Assembly (NCBI GenBank): GCA_018814305.1
Contig: JAHJAA010000058.1
Coordinates: 60,102-124,101, forward strand
DNA: 64,000 bases
Reading direction: 5' to 3'
Source: Pseudomonadota bacterium
GTDB taxonomy: Bacteria; Desulfobacterota; Desulfobulbia; Desulfobulbales; JAGXFP01
This document shows, piece after piece, positions 55,245 to 64,000 of this stretch. Every line of letters starts with the position of its first letter. The first letter of the stretch is position 1. The notes under the pieces were generated by a model. That model had not been told where the DNA came from and searched no databases. It was given only the letters and a program-made list of their open reading frames with translations. Position numbers and translations under genes: made by a program.

Positions 55245-56579
55245 TCACTCCCGCTCTGCCATGGGAACAAACGTGCGCCCGAGCGGACCGGTATAAACCT
55301 GACGGGGACGACCAATCCTGGTTTGCGGATCGTCCCACATCTCCCGCCAATGGGCAATCCAACCAGGCAGTCTACCCAAAGCAAACATCACGGTAAACAT
55401 ATCGGAAGGAATCCCCATGGCCCGATAGATGATCCCACTGTAAAAATCCACATTGGGATAGAGTCGGCGTTCAACAAAATATTCATCATTCAAGGCCACC
55501 TCTTCCAGCTCCTTGGCAAGTGCCAGCAGAGGATCATCAAGCATATTTAATGATTCGAGAACACTGTCACAGGCCTTTTTGATGATCCGACTCCGGGGAT
55601 CATGATTTTTGTAGACCCGATGGCCAAATCCAACCAACCGAAAAGAATCATTGGGATCCTTGGCCCGCTCAATGAATTTACGATAGTTCCCACCCTGCCG
55701 ATGAATATCCTCAAGCATTTCGATCACTGCTTGATTGGCGCCACCGTGGAGAGGCCCCCAGAGGGCACTGATCCCGGCAGAAATCGAGGCATATATATTC
55801 ACCCGGGCGCTTCCCACCAGACGAACCGTGGTAGTGGAACAGTTCTGCTCATGATCGCCATGGAGGATCAACAGCTTGTTCAAAGCGTCGACCACGGTAT
55901 CTTCAACCAAATAGGGGGTGACCGGCGAGTCAAACATCATATTCAGGAAATTAGCACAATACGAAAGGTTGTAACGGGGATAAACCAGGGGCAGTCCCAT
56001 GGTTTTCTTATAGGAGAATGCGGCAATGGTCCGCACCTTGGATAGCAAGCGGGCTGCGGTAATCTCAAAACTTTCCCGGGGGTCATCATAGATCTCTTCA
56101 TCCTGATTGGTGTCAGTCATGTCAGGATAAAAATTACAGAGTCCATTTACCATTGAAGAAAGAATGGACATTGGCGATGCCCCAGAAGGGAAACGATCGA
56201 AAAAATGGACCATGTCTTCATGGATCATGGAATGTTTATTCAGTTGCCGTCTGAATCGCTCATAACGGGCCTTGTTTGGCAATTCACCATGGATCAGCAG
56301 ATACGCCACCTCCACGAAGGAGCAATTTTCGGCCAGATCTTCAATCTGGTACCCCCGATAATGGAGGACGCTCTTTTCACCATCAAGGAAGGTAATATTA
56401 CTGCTGCAGGCCCCGGTATTTCCGTACCCATTATCAAGGGTTATATAACCGGTCTCAGACCGCAACCGACTTATATCAAGAGCACGCTCTCCTTCGGTTC
56501 CTTCAACAATGGGAAGATTAAAAATTTTGTCGCCGATTCTGAGTTCTGCCGACTCACCAGTATAAAAATCATGTCCCAT
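55245..56579 (-). CDS. gltA: Type II (hexameric-type) citrate synthase
   Basis: 444 residues. Catalytic and substrate motifs: LLILHGDHEQNCSTTTVRLV (His), SALWGPLHGGANQAV (His), VGFGHRVYKN and the Asp in YPNVDFYSGIIYRAMG. It makes citrate from oxaloacetate and acetyl-CoA, the entry to the TCA cycle. N-terminal 40 residues match the GltA N-terminal domain. Own terminator; upstream gap of about 385 bases. Confidence 0.96.
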   Translation of the reverse strand: MGHDFYTGESAELRIGDKIFNLPIVEGTEGERALDISRLRSETGYITLDNGYGNTGACSSNITFLDGEKSVLHYRGYQIEDLAENCSFVEVAYLLIHGELPNKARYERFRRQLNKHSMIHEDMVHFFDRFPSGASPMSILSSMVNGLCNFYPDMTDTNQDEEIYDDPRESFEITAARLLSKVRTIAAFSYKKTMGLPLVYPRYNLSYCANFLNMMFDSPVTPYLVEDTVVDALNKLLILHGDHEQNCSTTTVRLVGSARVNIYASISAGISALWGPLHGGANQAVIEMLEDIHRQGGNYRKFIERAKDPNDSFRLVGFGHRVYKNHDPRSRIIKKACDSVLESLNMLDDPLLALAKELEEVALNDEYFVERRLYPNVDFYSGIIYRAMGIPSDMFTVMFALGRLPGWIAHWREMWDDPQTRIGRPRQVYTGPLGRTFVPMAERE

Positions 56580-56964
56580 AAGCTACCACCTTTTGACCAA
56601 TGATCACCGGCAAGAGTTGTCCGGTATAGGGTATTTTTTTTACAATCTCACACCCCAACAAAAAGCACATCGAAATTTTGAAAATGGAGGGGGTATGACC
56701 TTGATATCCATGGACCAGACGGGTTTTGAAAACAAACGCTGAAATTCGAGAAATCAGACCTGATTGTTCATAGCTTTCAGGCAAACAGCACTGCTCTGCA
56801 AGAAAAGCCATGATGGTTGGGGCTGATTTCTAGATACGTGCAGCCGATTTATATCTCAATTCGCGGGCTCATGGATGAAAAAAACAAACGAATCTGGTAC
56901 TATACCAATTTCTCGCCTATTAAGCAAGAGAACCAACAGCCCGTAATGCTCTCAGAGGAGACCC
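56580..56964. other. Divergent gap between gltA and thiE
   Basis: No gene recognised. I looked for a TPP riboswitch near thiE and saw no CTGAGA/ACCTGA core. Probably promoter regions for both genes. Confidence 0.4.
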
Positions 56965-57648
56965 ATGCCCGATAATCTCTTATCGCGACGGATGAAAATA
57001 TTTCATGAGGAGGTCACCCTTTATCCTGTCTCCTGTGAAAAACTGGCAAATGGCCGAACAGACCTGGAATGGTTGGATAGCGTTCTGGCTGGAGGCGCCC
57101 GGATTGTTCAGCTTCGAGACAAAGAATCCACCGACCGGGTCCTTTATGAAAAAAGCCTGGCATTTCGGCGGCGGACTAATGAAACAGGAGCCCTGCTCAT
57201 CATTAATAACCGTCTGGACATCGCCCTTATGTGTGAAGCTGACGGTATTCACCTGGGGAATTCAGATCTCCCCGCCGAGATGGTCCGACAGTGGGCGCCG
57301 GAGCTGATCATCGGCGTTTCTGCCAACACCCTTGAGCAGGCGGCCTCGGCAGAACGCCGGGGCGCCTCATATTTCAATATCGGCCCCTTGTTCCCCACCG
57401 AAACCAAGAGTGGGCTATCGACCTTTCTGGGTACCGAAGCTGTTCCAGTATTTGCTGCCGAGTCACCCCTCCCCTTCACTGTGATGGGTGGTATTAAAAG
57501 AAATCACATTCACGAACTCATCAAACACGGAGCACAACGAATCGCAGTGGTCACCGCCTTGACCCAGGCGGAAGATATCGCTCAAGAAACCAAAATCTGG
57601 ATAGAGGCGATCAACTCTTCACTTAAACCCCTTCGACAAAAACGGTAA
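56965..57648 (+). CDS. thiE: Thiamine-phosphate synthase
   Basis: 227 residues, GAGGAG upstream. TIM-barrel motifs: GARIVQLRDKE (phosphate/pyrimidine site), LIINNRLDIALMCEADGIHLG, IGVSANTLEQA and GASYFNIGPLFPTETKSG, then FTVMGGIKRNH. It joins thiazole phosphate and HMP pyrophosphate to thiamine phosphate. Followed after 4 bases by the zinc-ribbon protein gene. Confidence 0.94.
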   Translation: MPDNLLSRRMKIFHEEVTLYPVSCEKLANGRTDLEWLDSVLAGGARIVQLRDKESTDRVLYEKSLAFRRRTNETGALLIINNRLDIALMCEADGIHLGNSDLPAEMVRQWAPELIIGVSANTLEQAASAERRGASYFNIGPLFPTETKSGLSTFLGTEAVPVFAAESPLPFTVMGGIKRNHIHELIKHGAQRIAVVTALTQAEDIAQETKIWIEAINSSLKPLRQKR

Positions 57649-57652
57649 AATC

Positions 57653-58327
57653 ATGACCACAATACCTCAACAATCCCTTGGTGAACTGACAGGCCAGATC
57701 CTTCTCCTCATGAAATATGCTACTCCGGAGGGGGAACGACCAGAATTGACCAAGGTCTTAAACCGATATGAAGGTGACCGAATCGCCCTCCATGTTTTCC
57801 ATCATTTTTACAGTTACCTTCCTGAAGGGGTTGATGACGGCATCCGGGAACTGCGACTGATCAGAAAACGCCAGGGCACATTCCTGTTCTGTGCGATAAG
57901 CCTACTCAAGGAGTATATTTATCTGGCCACCGGGGAAAGTGCGGAATTTCTGGGACCACTTCAGGAGGGCATCTGGGACGAAGACGTGTTGGTTTTTTTT
58001 GGTTGGCAGGACCGGGACTCTTTTCTTAAAGAATGTAACCGATCGGAAAGTCATCCCATCCATGAATCAGTGGAGGCCAACCTGGAACTCTGCCCGGTCT
58101 GCGGGGCAAACGACGGAGAACTGCACACCCTGGGCTGTCCCGTCGAAGTCTGCCCATGGTGCCAAGGCCAGCTTACCCGCTGCGAATGTCGTTTTCGGGT
58201 CATCGGCAAGGATCAATTGAAAGAAGAACGCCACCTGGAAGAACTCCAGGCGGCGCTAAATGCTAAAGGCAGAATCCCATTTTCACCGAGCAGTCAACGC
58301 CCAGGTTTTCTCAACAAGCTCCCTTGA
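57653..58327 (+). CDS. Hypothetical protein with C-terminal zinc ribbon
   Basis: 224 residues. N-terminal helical region (about 1-140) with no recognised family, then a ribbon-like segment with CPVCGANDGELHTLGCPVEV and CPWCQGQLTRCEC (three Cys pairs, about 143-184). Probably cytoplasmic and metal-binding. It follows thiE with a 4-base gap. No known function. Confidence 0.8.
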   Translation: MTTIPQQSLGELTGQILLLMKYATPEGERPELTKVLNRYEGDRIALHVFHHFYSYLPEGVDDGIRELRLIRKRQGTFLFCAISLLKEYIYLATGESAEFLGPLQEGIWDEDVLVFFGWQDRDSFLKECNRSESHPIHESVEANLELCPVCGANDGELHTLGCPVEVCPWCQGQLTRCECRFRVIGKDQLKEERHLEELQAALNAKGRIPFSPSSQRPGFLNKLP

Positions 58328-58358
58328 TCAGCTTTCCGCGGGAACTAGCCAGAGAGGA

Positions 58359-59300
58359 TTACCTCTTCTCCTGCTTGATGCTCTTGAGAAAACGATAAAA
58401 TTCGGACTCTGACGAAAGAATCAAGTGGGTATTCGCCCCCACTGCAGTGGAATACGCCTCAAGGCTCTTCCAAAAGGCATAGAAACCGGGGTCCTGATTA
58501 TAGGCATCGGCATAAATCTTAGCCGCATCCGCGTCGGCTCGACCGCTAACTTCCATGGCCAAACGATTGGCCTCAGAAATAACCTCCTTCAGCTCCCGAT
58601 CGACCTTACCCAAAATCTCCGCCTTCTCACCCTCACCGAGAGATCTCTTCTCTGCGGCAATTCGTTTTCGTTCCGAGATCATCCGCTCATAGACCTTCAT
58701 CCTGACCGTTTCGATATAGTTCACCCTTTTGAACATCACATCGACCAGTTCAATGCCGTATTGCGGGGTGATGGCCGAAGCAGCCTTATGGATCTCGGCG
58801 GCTATTTTATCACGACCCAAGGTGACCTCCTCCCTCTGCCCCTCCGGATTCCCTCCGAACATGGTTTCAGGAGACCAATCAGAACTACGGATAATCTCGA
58901 CAAGATTGTTTTTATTGACCAGATCGCGCACGGTTCCATCGATAACGTCATCAAGAACCGATTGGGCCCGAGGCATGGAGCGAACCGCCTGCATAAAAAC
59001 CAGGGCATCGGAAATCCGCCATCTGGCCGTCATATCCAGAAATACATAGGTCTTATCGTTGGTGGGGACCTGATTGGGATCACCGTCCCAGATCAGAATT
59101 TTCTTATCGAAATAGGTCACTTCCTGGACAAAGGGCAGTTTAAATTTCAACCCCGCTTCGGTCAATGACTGCCCGACAGGTTTACCAAACTGGGTAATCA
59201 CCGCCTGGTACCCTTCGGGCAGGATAAAAAAACCGCCCCAAACCAGGATTCCAAGGGACGTTACCACAATAATGGATACTACACGCGTCACTACATTCAT
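58359..59300 (-). CDS. hflC: HflC membrane protease modulator
   Basis: 313 residues; ATG 59300 is chosen (ATG 59306 too close to its AGAGG). N-terminal helix (about 5-25), then a prohibitin/SPFH domain (about 30-195), coiled coil and a C-terminal part with FYAFWKSLEAYSTAVG, a signature of HflC. With HflK it forms a complex that controls FtsH proteolysis. Preceded by hflK. Confidence 0.93.
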   Translation of the reverse strand: MNVVTRVVSIIVVTSLGILVWGGFFILPEGYQAVITQFGKPVGQSLTEAGLKFKLPFVQEVTYFDKKILIWDGDPNQVPTNDKTYVFLDMTARWRISDALVFMQAVRSMPRAQSVLDDVIDGTVRDLVNKNNLVEIIRSSDWSPETMFGGNPEGQREEVTLGRDKIAAEIHKAASAITPQYGIELVDVMFKRVNYIETVRMKVYERMISERKRIAAEKRSLGEGEKAEILGKVDRELKEVISEANRLAMEVSGRADADAAKIYADAYNQDPGFYAFWKSLEAYSTAVGANTHLILSSESEFYRFLKSIKQEKR

Positions 59301-59343
59301 GTGCATGCCTCTATATACTCAGTTCAACCCCGACAAGCAGGTA

Positions 59344-60438
59344 TCATTTCTTTTTTTCGGATAAATTCAGGAACGGCAAGATACCCTGCTGATCCTTATC
59401 AATCACATAGACATCGGTGACCTTGGGGAGAATATCCTGCATCATTTCCAGGTACATCCGGGTGGCCGTGACCTCCTTAGCCCGTTCGTACTCTTTATAG
59501 ATCGTCACGAATCGGGCGGTTTCTCCTTTGGCCTTGTTCACCCGCTGGACTGCATAACCATGGGCTTCCTCGACTATACGCTTGGCCGTACCACGAGCCT
59601 TGGGCACTTCCCGGTTATAGGTCTCCTCCGCCTCATTGACCAACCTCTTCATATCCTGATCCGCCTCGTTGACCTCATTAAAAGCGGGCTTGACGGCCTC
59701 TGGCGGATTAACATCCTGGAGCTGCACCTTGACAATATCAACGCCGCTTTCATATTCGTCCAGAATACGCTGCATCTCCCTGGACGAAGTGGCGGCTAGC
59801 AATTCACGATTTCCCAGGACATAATCAAAGTCCATATTACCGACAATCTGGCGGGTGGTTTTCTCAGCGATGTCACGGACGGCCTGGAGGACATTCCCAA
59901 CCTTGAAAAGATACTGTTCAGGGTCTTTGATCTTGTACTGGACGATCCACTCGACGTCGATCACGTTTTTGTCACCGGTGAGCATCAAGGATTCATCATC
60001 AAACCCCCTCTTTTCATACTGGGTTCGCTGTCCCGCCACTTTGGTACGGAAACCGAACTCCTCCTTACGAACCGTTTTAACATCAACTTTTAAGACCTGG
60101 TCCACCATAGGAATCTTAAAGTTAAGCCCTGGCCCGGAGGTATGGGCGTATTTCCCAAAACGCAGTACAACTCCCTGTTCCCCGGGTTTGATGGTGTAAT
60201 AAGCGGAATTCAACACCGAAATGACAACAATCACCCCGATGACCAAGGCAATCTTGCCAATACCTCCGCTCCCATTTGATTTACCGATCGGAGCTGAGTC
60301 TCCTCCACCGGAATCACCTGTGGGCTCCGATCCTCCCAGAAAATCCTTAATCTTGGTGATAAGCGCTGCGATTAATTCTTCCGGCGTTGGCGGGCCTTTC
60401 TTCTTACCCCAGGGGGGTTGCTGATCTTCCCATGACAT
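59344..60438 (-). CDS. hflK: HflK membrane protease modulator
   Basis: 364 residues from the ATG with AGGAAAAACT upstream (MSWEDQQPPWG). Cytoplasmic Pro/Gly-rich N-terminus (about 1-60), one helix (about 62-85), SPFH domain (about 86-250), long coiled coil and a C-terminus with YLEMMQDILPKVTDVYVID. Usual HflK order upstream of HflC. Membrane complex partner of FtsH. Confidence 0.93.
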   Translation of the reverse strand: MSWEDQQPPWGKKKGPPTPEELIAALITKIKDFLGGSEPTGDSGGGDSAPIGKSNGSGGIGKIALVIGVIVVISVLNSAYYTIKPGEQGVVLRFGKYAHTSGPGLNFKIPMVDQVLKVDVKTVRKEEFGFRTKVAGQRTQYEKRGFDDESLMLTGDKNVIDVEWIVQYKIKDPEQYLFKVGNVLQAVRDIAEKTTRQIVGNMDFDYVLGNRELLAATSSREMQRILDEYESGVDIVKVQLQDVNPPEAVKPAFNEVNEADQDMKRLVNEAEETYNREVPKARGTAKRIVEEAHGYAVQRVNKAKGETARFVTIYKEYERAKEVTATRMYLEMMQDILPKVTDVYVIDKDQQGILPFLNLSEKKK

Positions 60439-60565
60439 AGTTTTTCCTGTATTTAAAAGGTTTTTCCGTTCACTGAACAGTATGTAAGAAGGTATCATCG
60501 CGTTACTTCTGAATCCACCTTCACAAATTTACCTGGCCTTTTCAAGTACTTTTTCAAGTAAAGAT

Positions 60566-61465
60566 TCATCGGCCTGCCCAAAAGGCAACTCCCCAGGCAC
60601 CGACCACAAACAGTACAGTCAGTATAAAAAGAGCAGGCTGAAACCAACCGGGGCGGACTTGATGATCGACATTGCCGATTCGTGCAGTTACCGCCCCCAG
60701 CAAAACCCCGACAGCAAAACCCCAGAGATGAGCTCCGAGATCGGTTCTTTCCCCGGACGAACCGAGCAGGGCCAACAAGGCCAGTCCGGCACCTAATGGC
60801 GCAAGCAGGCCATGACTGCTCCCGATCCTGACCTGAAAACCGGAGAGGATACCGACTGCACCAAAAACTGCCGTGGAAAAACCGATGGAGAGATGCGCTC
60901 CTCCCCGAAACCAGATATTAAGCAAATTTCCGAAAACCCCAGAGAACACGATCAAGAGCCAGCCGAGCCCGGTACCTGTAATCCGGCAAAGAAAATGGAC
61001 AATCACCCCGCCAATCAAAAGATTACCGAGCAAATGGACCGGATCGGCGTGCAGGGTCAAGGCCGTCACCAGTCGCCACCACTGATGACCCCTCAGAATT
61101 GCCTGGGCATCCACTTCACCATGGGTAAACCAAAATCCCCCACCGGAGGAGGGACCGGTGATGACATAAAATACCAGCAGCGCCCCCATGATAAGAATCG
61201 TAGGGGGGTGATACCCATGGTCAACAAACCCTGGTTGACGGTCAGGCGCTGGAGGAGGCCAGAACAGATTCTCTTCTTCAAATCGATCAATTTCAAGAGC
61301 CGCACGATCGAGAAAATTTGGGTGGACCATCAACAGCCATTCCGGCCCAACCCGCTGAATTGTATGGGGAATTGACGCAGCCAGAAGAACCAGAGACCAG
61401 AGGGAAACCTCGTTTTCCGTCCCTGTCTCTCTCACCCGGACAGACTCTGGAGTAATAGACAACAA
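60566..61465 (-). CDS. Rhomboid-family intramembrane serine protease
   Basis: 299 residues with a TTG start seven bases after GGAGG (an upstream GTG at 61528 has no such site). The N-terminal cytoplasmic region is about 100 residues; about six helices follow. Rhomboid motifs: TLHADPVHLLGNLLIGG (HxxxN), GFSTAVFG (active Ser in GxS) and DLGAHLWGFAVG (active His). It likely cleaves membrane-bound substrates. Adjacent to hflK-hflC, both acting in membrane protein quality control. Confidence 0.9.
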   Translation of the reverse strand: MLSITPESVRVRETGTENEVSLWSLVLLAASIPHTIQRVGPEWLLMVHPNFLDRAALEIDRFEEENLFWPPPAPDRQPGFVDHGYHPPTILIMGALLVFYVITGPSSGGGFWFTHGEVDAQAILRGHQWWRLVTALTLHADPVHLLGNLLIGGVIVHFLCRITGTGLGWLLIVFSGVFGNLLNIWFRGGAHLSIGFSTAVFGAVGILSGFQVRIGSSHGLLAPLGAGLALLALLGSSGERTDLGAHLWGFAVGVLLGAVTARIGNVDHQVRPGWFQPALFILTVLFVVGAWGVAFWAGR

Positions 61466-61677
61466 TGATGGACCTCCGCCAAAAGAGTCACAGGGCAGAG
61501 CACCAATGGTGGGTCTGGTTCGTCGCACGACCTCCCCGAAAATTCATCCCGTGCGGGGGAATGAATAGTCACAACCGAGGAAGACGCACCCCTGAAAATG
61601 AACAGACGGAGATAAACGATCTGCAGAGATTCGGAAAAAAAATAGTCGTTTTGAATGGAATTAAAAGAAACAACTGA

Positions 61678-61764
61678 TGGTGCCGAAGGGGAGACTTGAA
61701 CTCCCACGAGGAAACCCCCACTAGACCCTGAACCTAGCGCGTCTACCAATTCCGCCACTTCGGC
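61678..61764 (-). tRNA. tRNA-Leu, anticodon CAG, CCA encoded
   Basis: Read on the minus strand: acceptor GCCGAAG pairs with CTTCGGC, then discriminator A and an encoded CCA (61680-61678). D-arm with GCGGAATTGGTAGACGC, anticodon loop TTCAGGG (anticodon CAG), a long variable arm (TAGTGGGGGTTTCCTCGTGG) and T-loop GTTCAAGTC. The long variable arm and A73 fit leucine. Confidence 0.95.
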
Positions 61765-62064
61765 ACATCGTGAGAGGCGACTTTAAATTTTTCCTAGACA
61801 ATTTGCAAGATCTTTTATCGACCAATCTCTCCCTTTTTTATTCTTCTTTCACTCAATTGGAAATTACGGTAATAACGATACAGTATTTGTCAATCATTGG
61901 CCGTCGTTGAAGAGAATTCACATGCACCTCCCTGGTTCCTTTCAGGGATTATATCCTTTAGCCTCTGTTTGACATGGGGATCGGTAGCCATCCAGACCCT
62001 TACCCAATCCGGTCCTCCGAAACCCGCATCAAGGCAAACCAACATTTTCAATATATCAGGAATT

Positions 62065-63045
62065 ATGAACGTTTATCACAGCTTTGAAGAACTCACCCAA
62101 AAAACACTGAAGTCGTTCGTGACTATCGGCAACTTTGACGGCGTCCACCTCGGTCACCAGATGCTCTTCAGTGAGGTAGTCAATAAGGCATACCAAGCAA
62201 AGGGCACGAGTATCGCTATCACTTTTGACCCCCACCCCTTGCAGGTTATCCGTCCCGATGCTGGCATTAAATTGATCTCAACGGTCGAACAAAAAAACGA
62301 ACTCATCCAACTGGCCAATATTGACATTCTGATCATCTTGCCCTTCACCCTCCAGTTCGCCGCAACCACAGCCCGTGAGTTTATCCAGCGGATTCTCGAC
62401 CGGGTCGGCATCACGGAACTCGTGGTCGGGTATGACTATGCCTTTGGCAAGGGGCGACAGGGCAATATCCCCTTTCTCCGCGAATTAGGGCAAGAAAAAG
62501 GATTTAAAGTTTCGGTGGTGGAGGCATATCATGTTGACAACATGCTGGCCAGCAGCACCAAGATAAGGGAACTGGTGGTCGCAGGACGGATGCGGGATGT
62601 CAAAAAGCTTTTAGGCCGCTACTATCAAATTCGGGGCGAAGTCAAAGTTGGCAAACAACGGGGAGGATCAGTGGTCGGTTTCCCCACCGCCAATCTTTTG
62701 ATTACTCCAGAAGACCTCTGCCCCAAATTGGGGGTCTATGTCACCCAGGTAGTATACGGTGGAAAATGCTACGGCGGGGTCCTCAATATCGGGCGGAACC
62801 CGACCTTCGAGGGAAACCCTCAGGCCCCAATCTCTGCAGAAACTCATATTTTTGATTTTAACCAGGACATATACGGTCACCCGATCAAGGTCAACCTGCT
62901 TCGCTTCTTACGGGACGAAAAAAAGTTCTCGGGGCCTGCAGAACTGACCGCCCAGATTGCCGAAGACATCACCCAAGCCCGTAAAGTTCTGGATGATTCC
63001 CAAAAAGAAATCCTCCTTTCCTGTGAGGATAAGTTCAATCGTTGA
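62065..63045 (+). CDS. ribF: Bifunctional riboflavin kinase/FAD synthetase
   Basis: 326 residues from the ATG with AGGAATT upstream; longer upstream starts are not supported. N-terminal FAD synthetase domain with GNFDGVHLGHQML (HxGH-like) and ASSTKIRELVVAGRM; C-terminal kinase domain with GGSVVGFPTANL and GVLNIGRNPTF. Makes FMN and FAD. Length normal. Confidence 0.95.
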   Translation: MNVYHSFEELTQKTLKSFVTIGNFDGVHLGHQMLFSEVVNKAYQAKGTSIAITFDPHPLQVIRPDAGIKLISTVEQKNELIQLANIDILIILPFTLQFAATTAREFIQRILDRVGITELVVGYDYAFGKGRQGNIPFLRELGQEKGFKVSVVEAYHVDNMLASSTKIRELVVAGRMRDVKKLLGRYYQIRGEVKVGKQRGGSVVGFPTANLLITPEDLCPKLGVYVTQVVYGGKCYGGVLNIGRNPTFEGNPQAPISAETHIFDFNQDIYGHPIKVNLLRFLRDEKKFSGPAELTAQIAEDITQARKVLDDSQKEILLSCEDKFNR

Positions 63046-63157
63046 ACCAAAAAGCTCTTTGCCACCGCTTGCTTAACGTCCGCGATAAATTGCCGGATCA
63101 CTACTTTAATTCGCACCACCGTATCAGCCGATACCCCGATCAGATTTATTGGATTTA

Positions 63158-63865
63158 TCAGGTGCTGTTTTGAATGTTTTTATGTTTCATTACGGTCTTG
63201 ATGAGCTTTCCAAACTGTTTATCCTTTTTCCTTTTTTCCAAATATGACATTTCATTGTAATTGGACTCTTTGGTCATTTTTAAATAATTCTGATATCGCT
63301 CAGCAGATAATTGACCTTTTTCAACAGCATCCAAGACAGCACAGCCTTTTTCTCCAGCATGGGTACAATCGCTGAAATGGCATTCTTTTGACAAGATGGT
63401 TATTTCAGAAAACGTTTCATCAAGACCTGTTGCCACCGAAAAATTACCAAGCTCTCGCATGCCTGGCGTGTCTACTATCATTGCTCCAGAATCCAATCGA
63501 ATCAGTTGCCTATGGGTTGTAACATGTCTCCCTTTACTCTCTTTCTTGCTGACTGTTTTGGTTTTATATATTGGCTCACCAATGAGATTGTTTATTAACG
63601 TAGTTTTGCCAACTCCTGATGATCCAACCAAGCAATATGTTAAACCTGACTCCATAATTCCTTTTAAACTGACCAACCCAAATTCCTTTTCGTTACTGAA
63701 AGGTACAACTTGTAAACCTGGCATAATTTTTTGGATATCATCGATTATGTTTGTAATATCTTCGCTATCGAGCAGATCACTCTTGCTCAGAAGGACAATT
63801 GGTTGAATTTTACCCTCGTTAACCATTACCAGGTAACGCTCAAGACGCCGAAGGTTAAAATTTTC
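63158..63865 (-). pseudogene. rsgA: rsgA (ribosome GTPase), 5' part removed by an insertion sequence
   Basis: The frame runs to 63865, ending in NFNLRRLERYLV before the ATG at 63826. G-domain motifs are visible: KSD (G4), GSSGVGKTTLIN (G1), the conserved Thr region KGRHVTTHRQ, DTPGMRE (G3) and a zinc site (CHFSDCTHAGEKGC). RsgA is circularly permuted and normally preceded by an OB-fold domain of about 70-100 residues; here the upstream part is replaced by the end of an insertion sequence. The remnant is more AT-rich than its neighbours. Expression of a shortened protein from 63826 is possible but it would lack the OB fold. Confidence 0.85.
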
Positions 63866-64000
63866 GGCTCCTCAGCAGAATCTGTGGGTGGATTTTGGTT
63901 CCGGTAAATTGCCAAGTGCATGATACAAGGCGATTTTCAGCACATCAAATGACCTAAAACCATAGGATCTTTTTGTGACCACTTTTGCCTTGTTGTTCAA
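63866..64000 (-). mobile_element. End of an ISL3-like insertion sequence
   Basis: The plus strand starts GGCTCCTCAGCAG at 63866, like an ISL3-family terminal repeat, and the transposase stop lies a few bases inside. The 8 bases before it (AAATTTTC, 63858-63865) are the possible target duplication; the other end is beyond the window. Confidence 0.75.
63872..64000 (-). CDS. C-terminus of an ISL3-family transposase (partial)
   Basis: The frame gives 42 residues to the stop, containing AKVVTKRSYGFRSFDVLKIA and the last residues ALGNLPEPKSTHRFC. This is the typical C-terminal end of ISL3/IS204/IS1001 transposases. The start is outside the window. The gene is oriented so that its stop lies at the insertion end next to rsgA. 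Confidence 0.8.
   Translation of the reverse strand: MNNKAKVVTKRSYGFRSFDVLKIALYHALGNLPEPKSTHRFC

Noticed and set aside
56580..56964. Possible TPP riboswitch before thiE
   Set aside because: No recognisable core sequences of the TPP aptamer were found.
1..64000. CRISPR array, rRNA operon, prophage or plasmid origin
   Set aside because: No regularly spaced direct repeats, rRNA signature sequence, phage structural genes or replication initiator were seen.

Overview
The window reads as a chromosomal segment of a Gram-negative, anaerobic-type bacterium, most likely a Desulfobacterota (former Deltaproteobacteria) of the Desulfobulbales kind. This is inferred from gene content, not from a marker phylogeny: several universal stress proteins, two TauE/SafE exporters, sigma54-type regulation, Cys-containing PAS histidine kinases, KamA- and FapA-family genes and a type II citrate synthase. 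Base composition looks like 50-55% GC in most genes. Two patches are visibly more AT-rich: the eptA/PAP2 pair (36807-39186) and the rsgA remnant at the right edge (63158-63865).

Left part (1-8560): two minus-strand clusters carry TauE/SafE-type exporters, universal stress proteins and three small proteins that share an N-terminal AEA(G/N)xxxxAR motif. They lie next to a plus-strand histidine kinase and NtrC-type activator. A -24/-12 promoter and a palindromic upstream site in the divergent gap fit activation of the minus-strand cluster by that activator. 8605-8770 holds a MITE-like repeat with flanking direct repeats.

8897-27038: a CHASE4-HAMP-GGDEF cyclase; a minus-strand operon of two HMA-like small proteins, an anchored protein and a MacB/FtsX-type ABC transporter, with CxxC motifs in three of the proteins; a PhnD-like binding protein translationally coupled to a hybrid kinase; then a plus-strand run of KamA, Usp, transglutaminase, ABC ATPase, GspA/ExeA-like, GspB-like, PilZ and ABC permease genes.

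27112-45520: mostly independent genes, including a haem-protein-like membrane protein, YifB/ComM, FapA-like, PsiE with a SerA-like dehydrogenase, a metallo-beta-lactamase-fold hydrolase, a LysR regulator, a Thr-rich lipoprotein, a lipid A-modification pair (EptA plus PAP2), an outer-membrane protein with Ogt, Lon, a zinc-protease-like protein with MltB, and a zinc-ribbon microprotein.

45521-64000: dinB converging on trpS, grpE-dnaK, a secreted beta-carbonic-anhydrase-like protein that lacks its zinc ligands, an aminotransferase, a Cys-rich microprotein, a SprA-related peptidase, gltA, thiE, hflK-hflC with a rhomboid protease, tRNA-Leu(CAG), ribF, and an rsgA gene cut by the end of an ISL3-like insertion sequence. 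No CRISPR array, rRNA, prophage or plasmid origin was seen.
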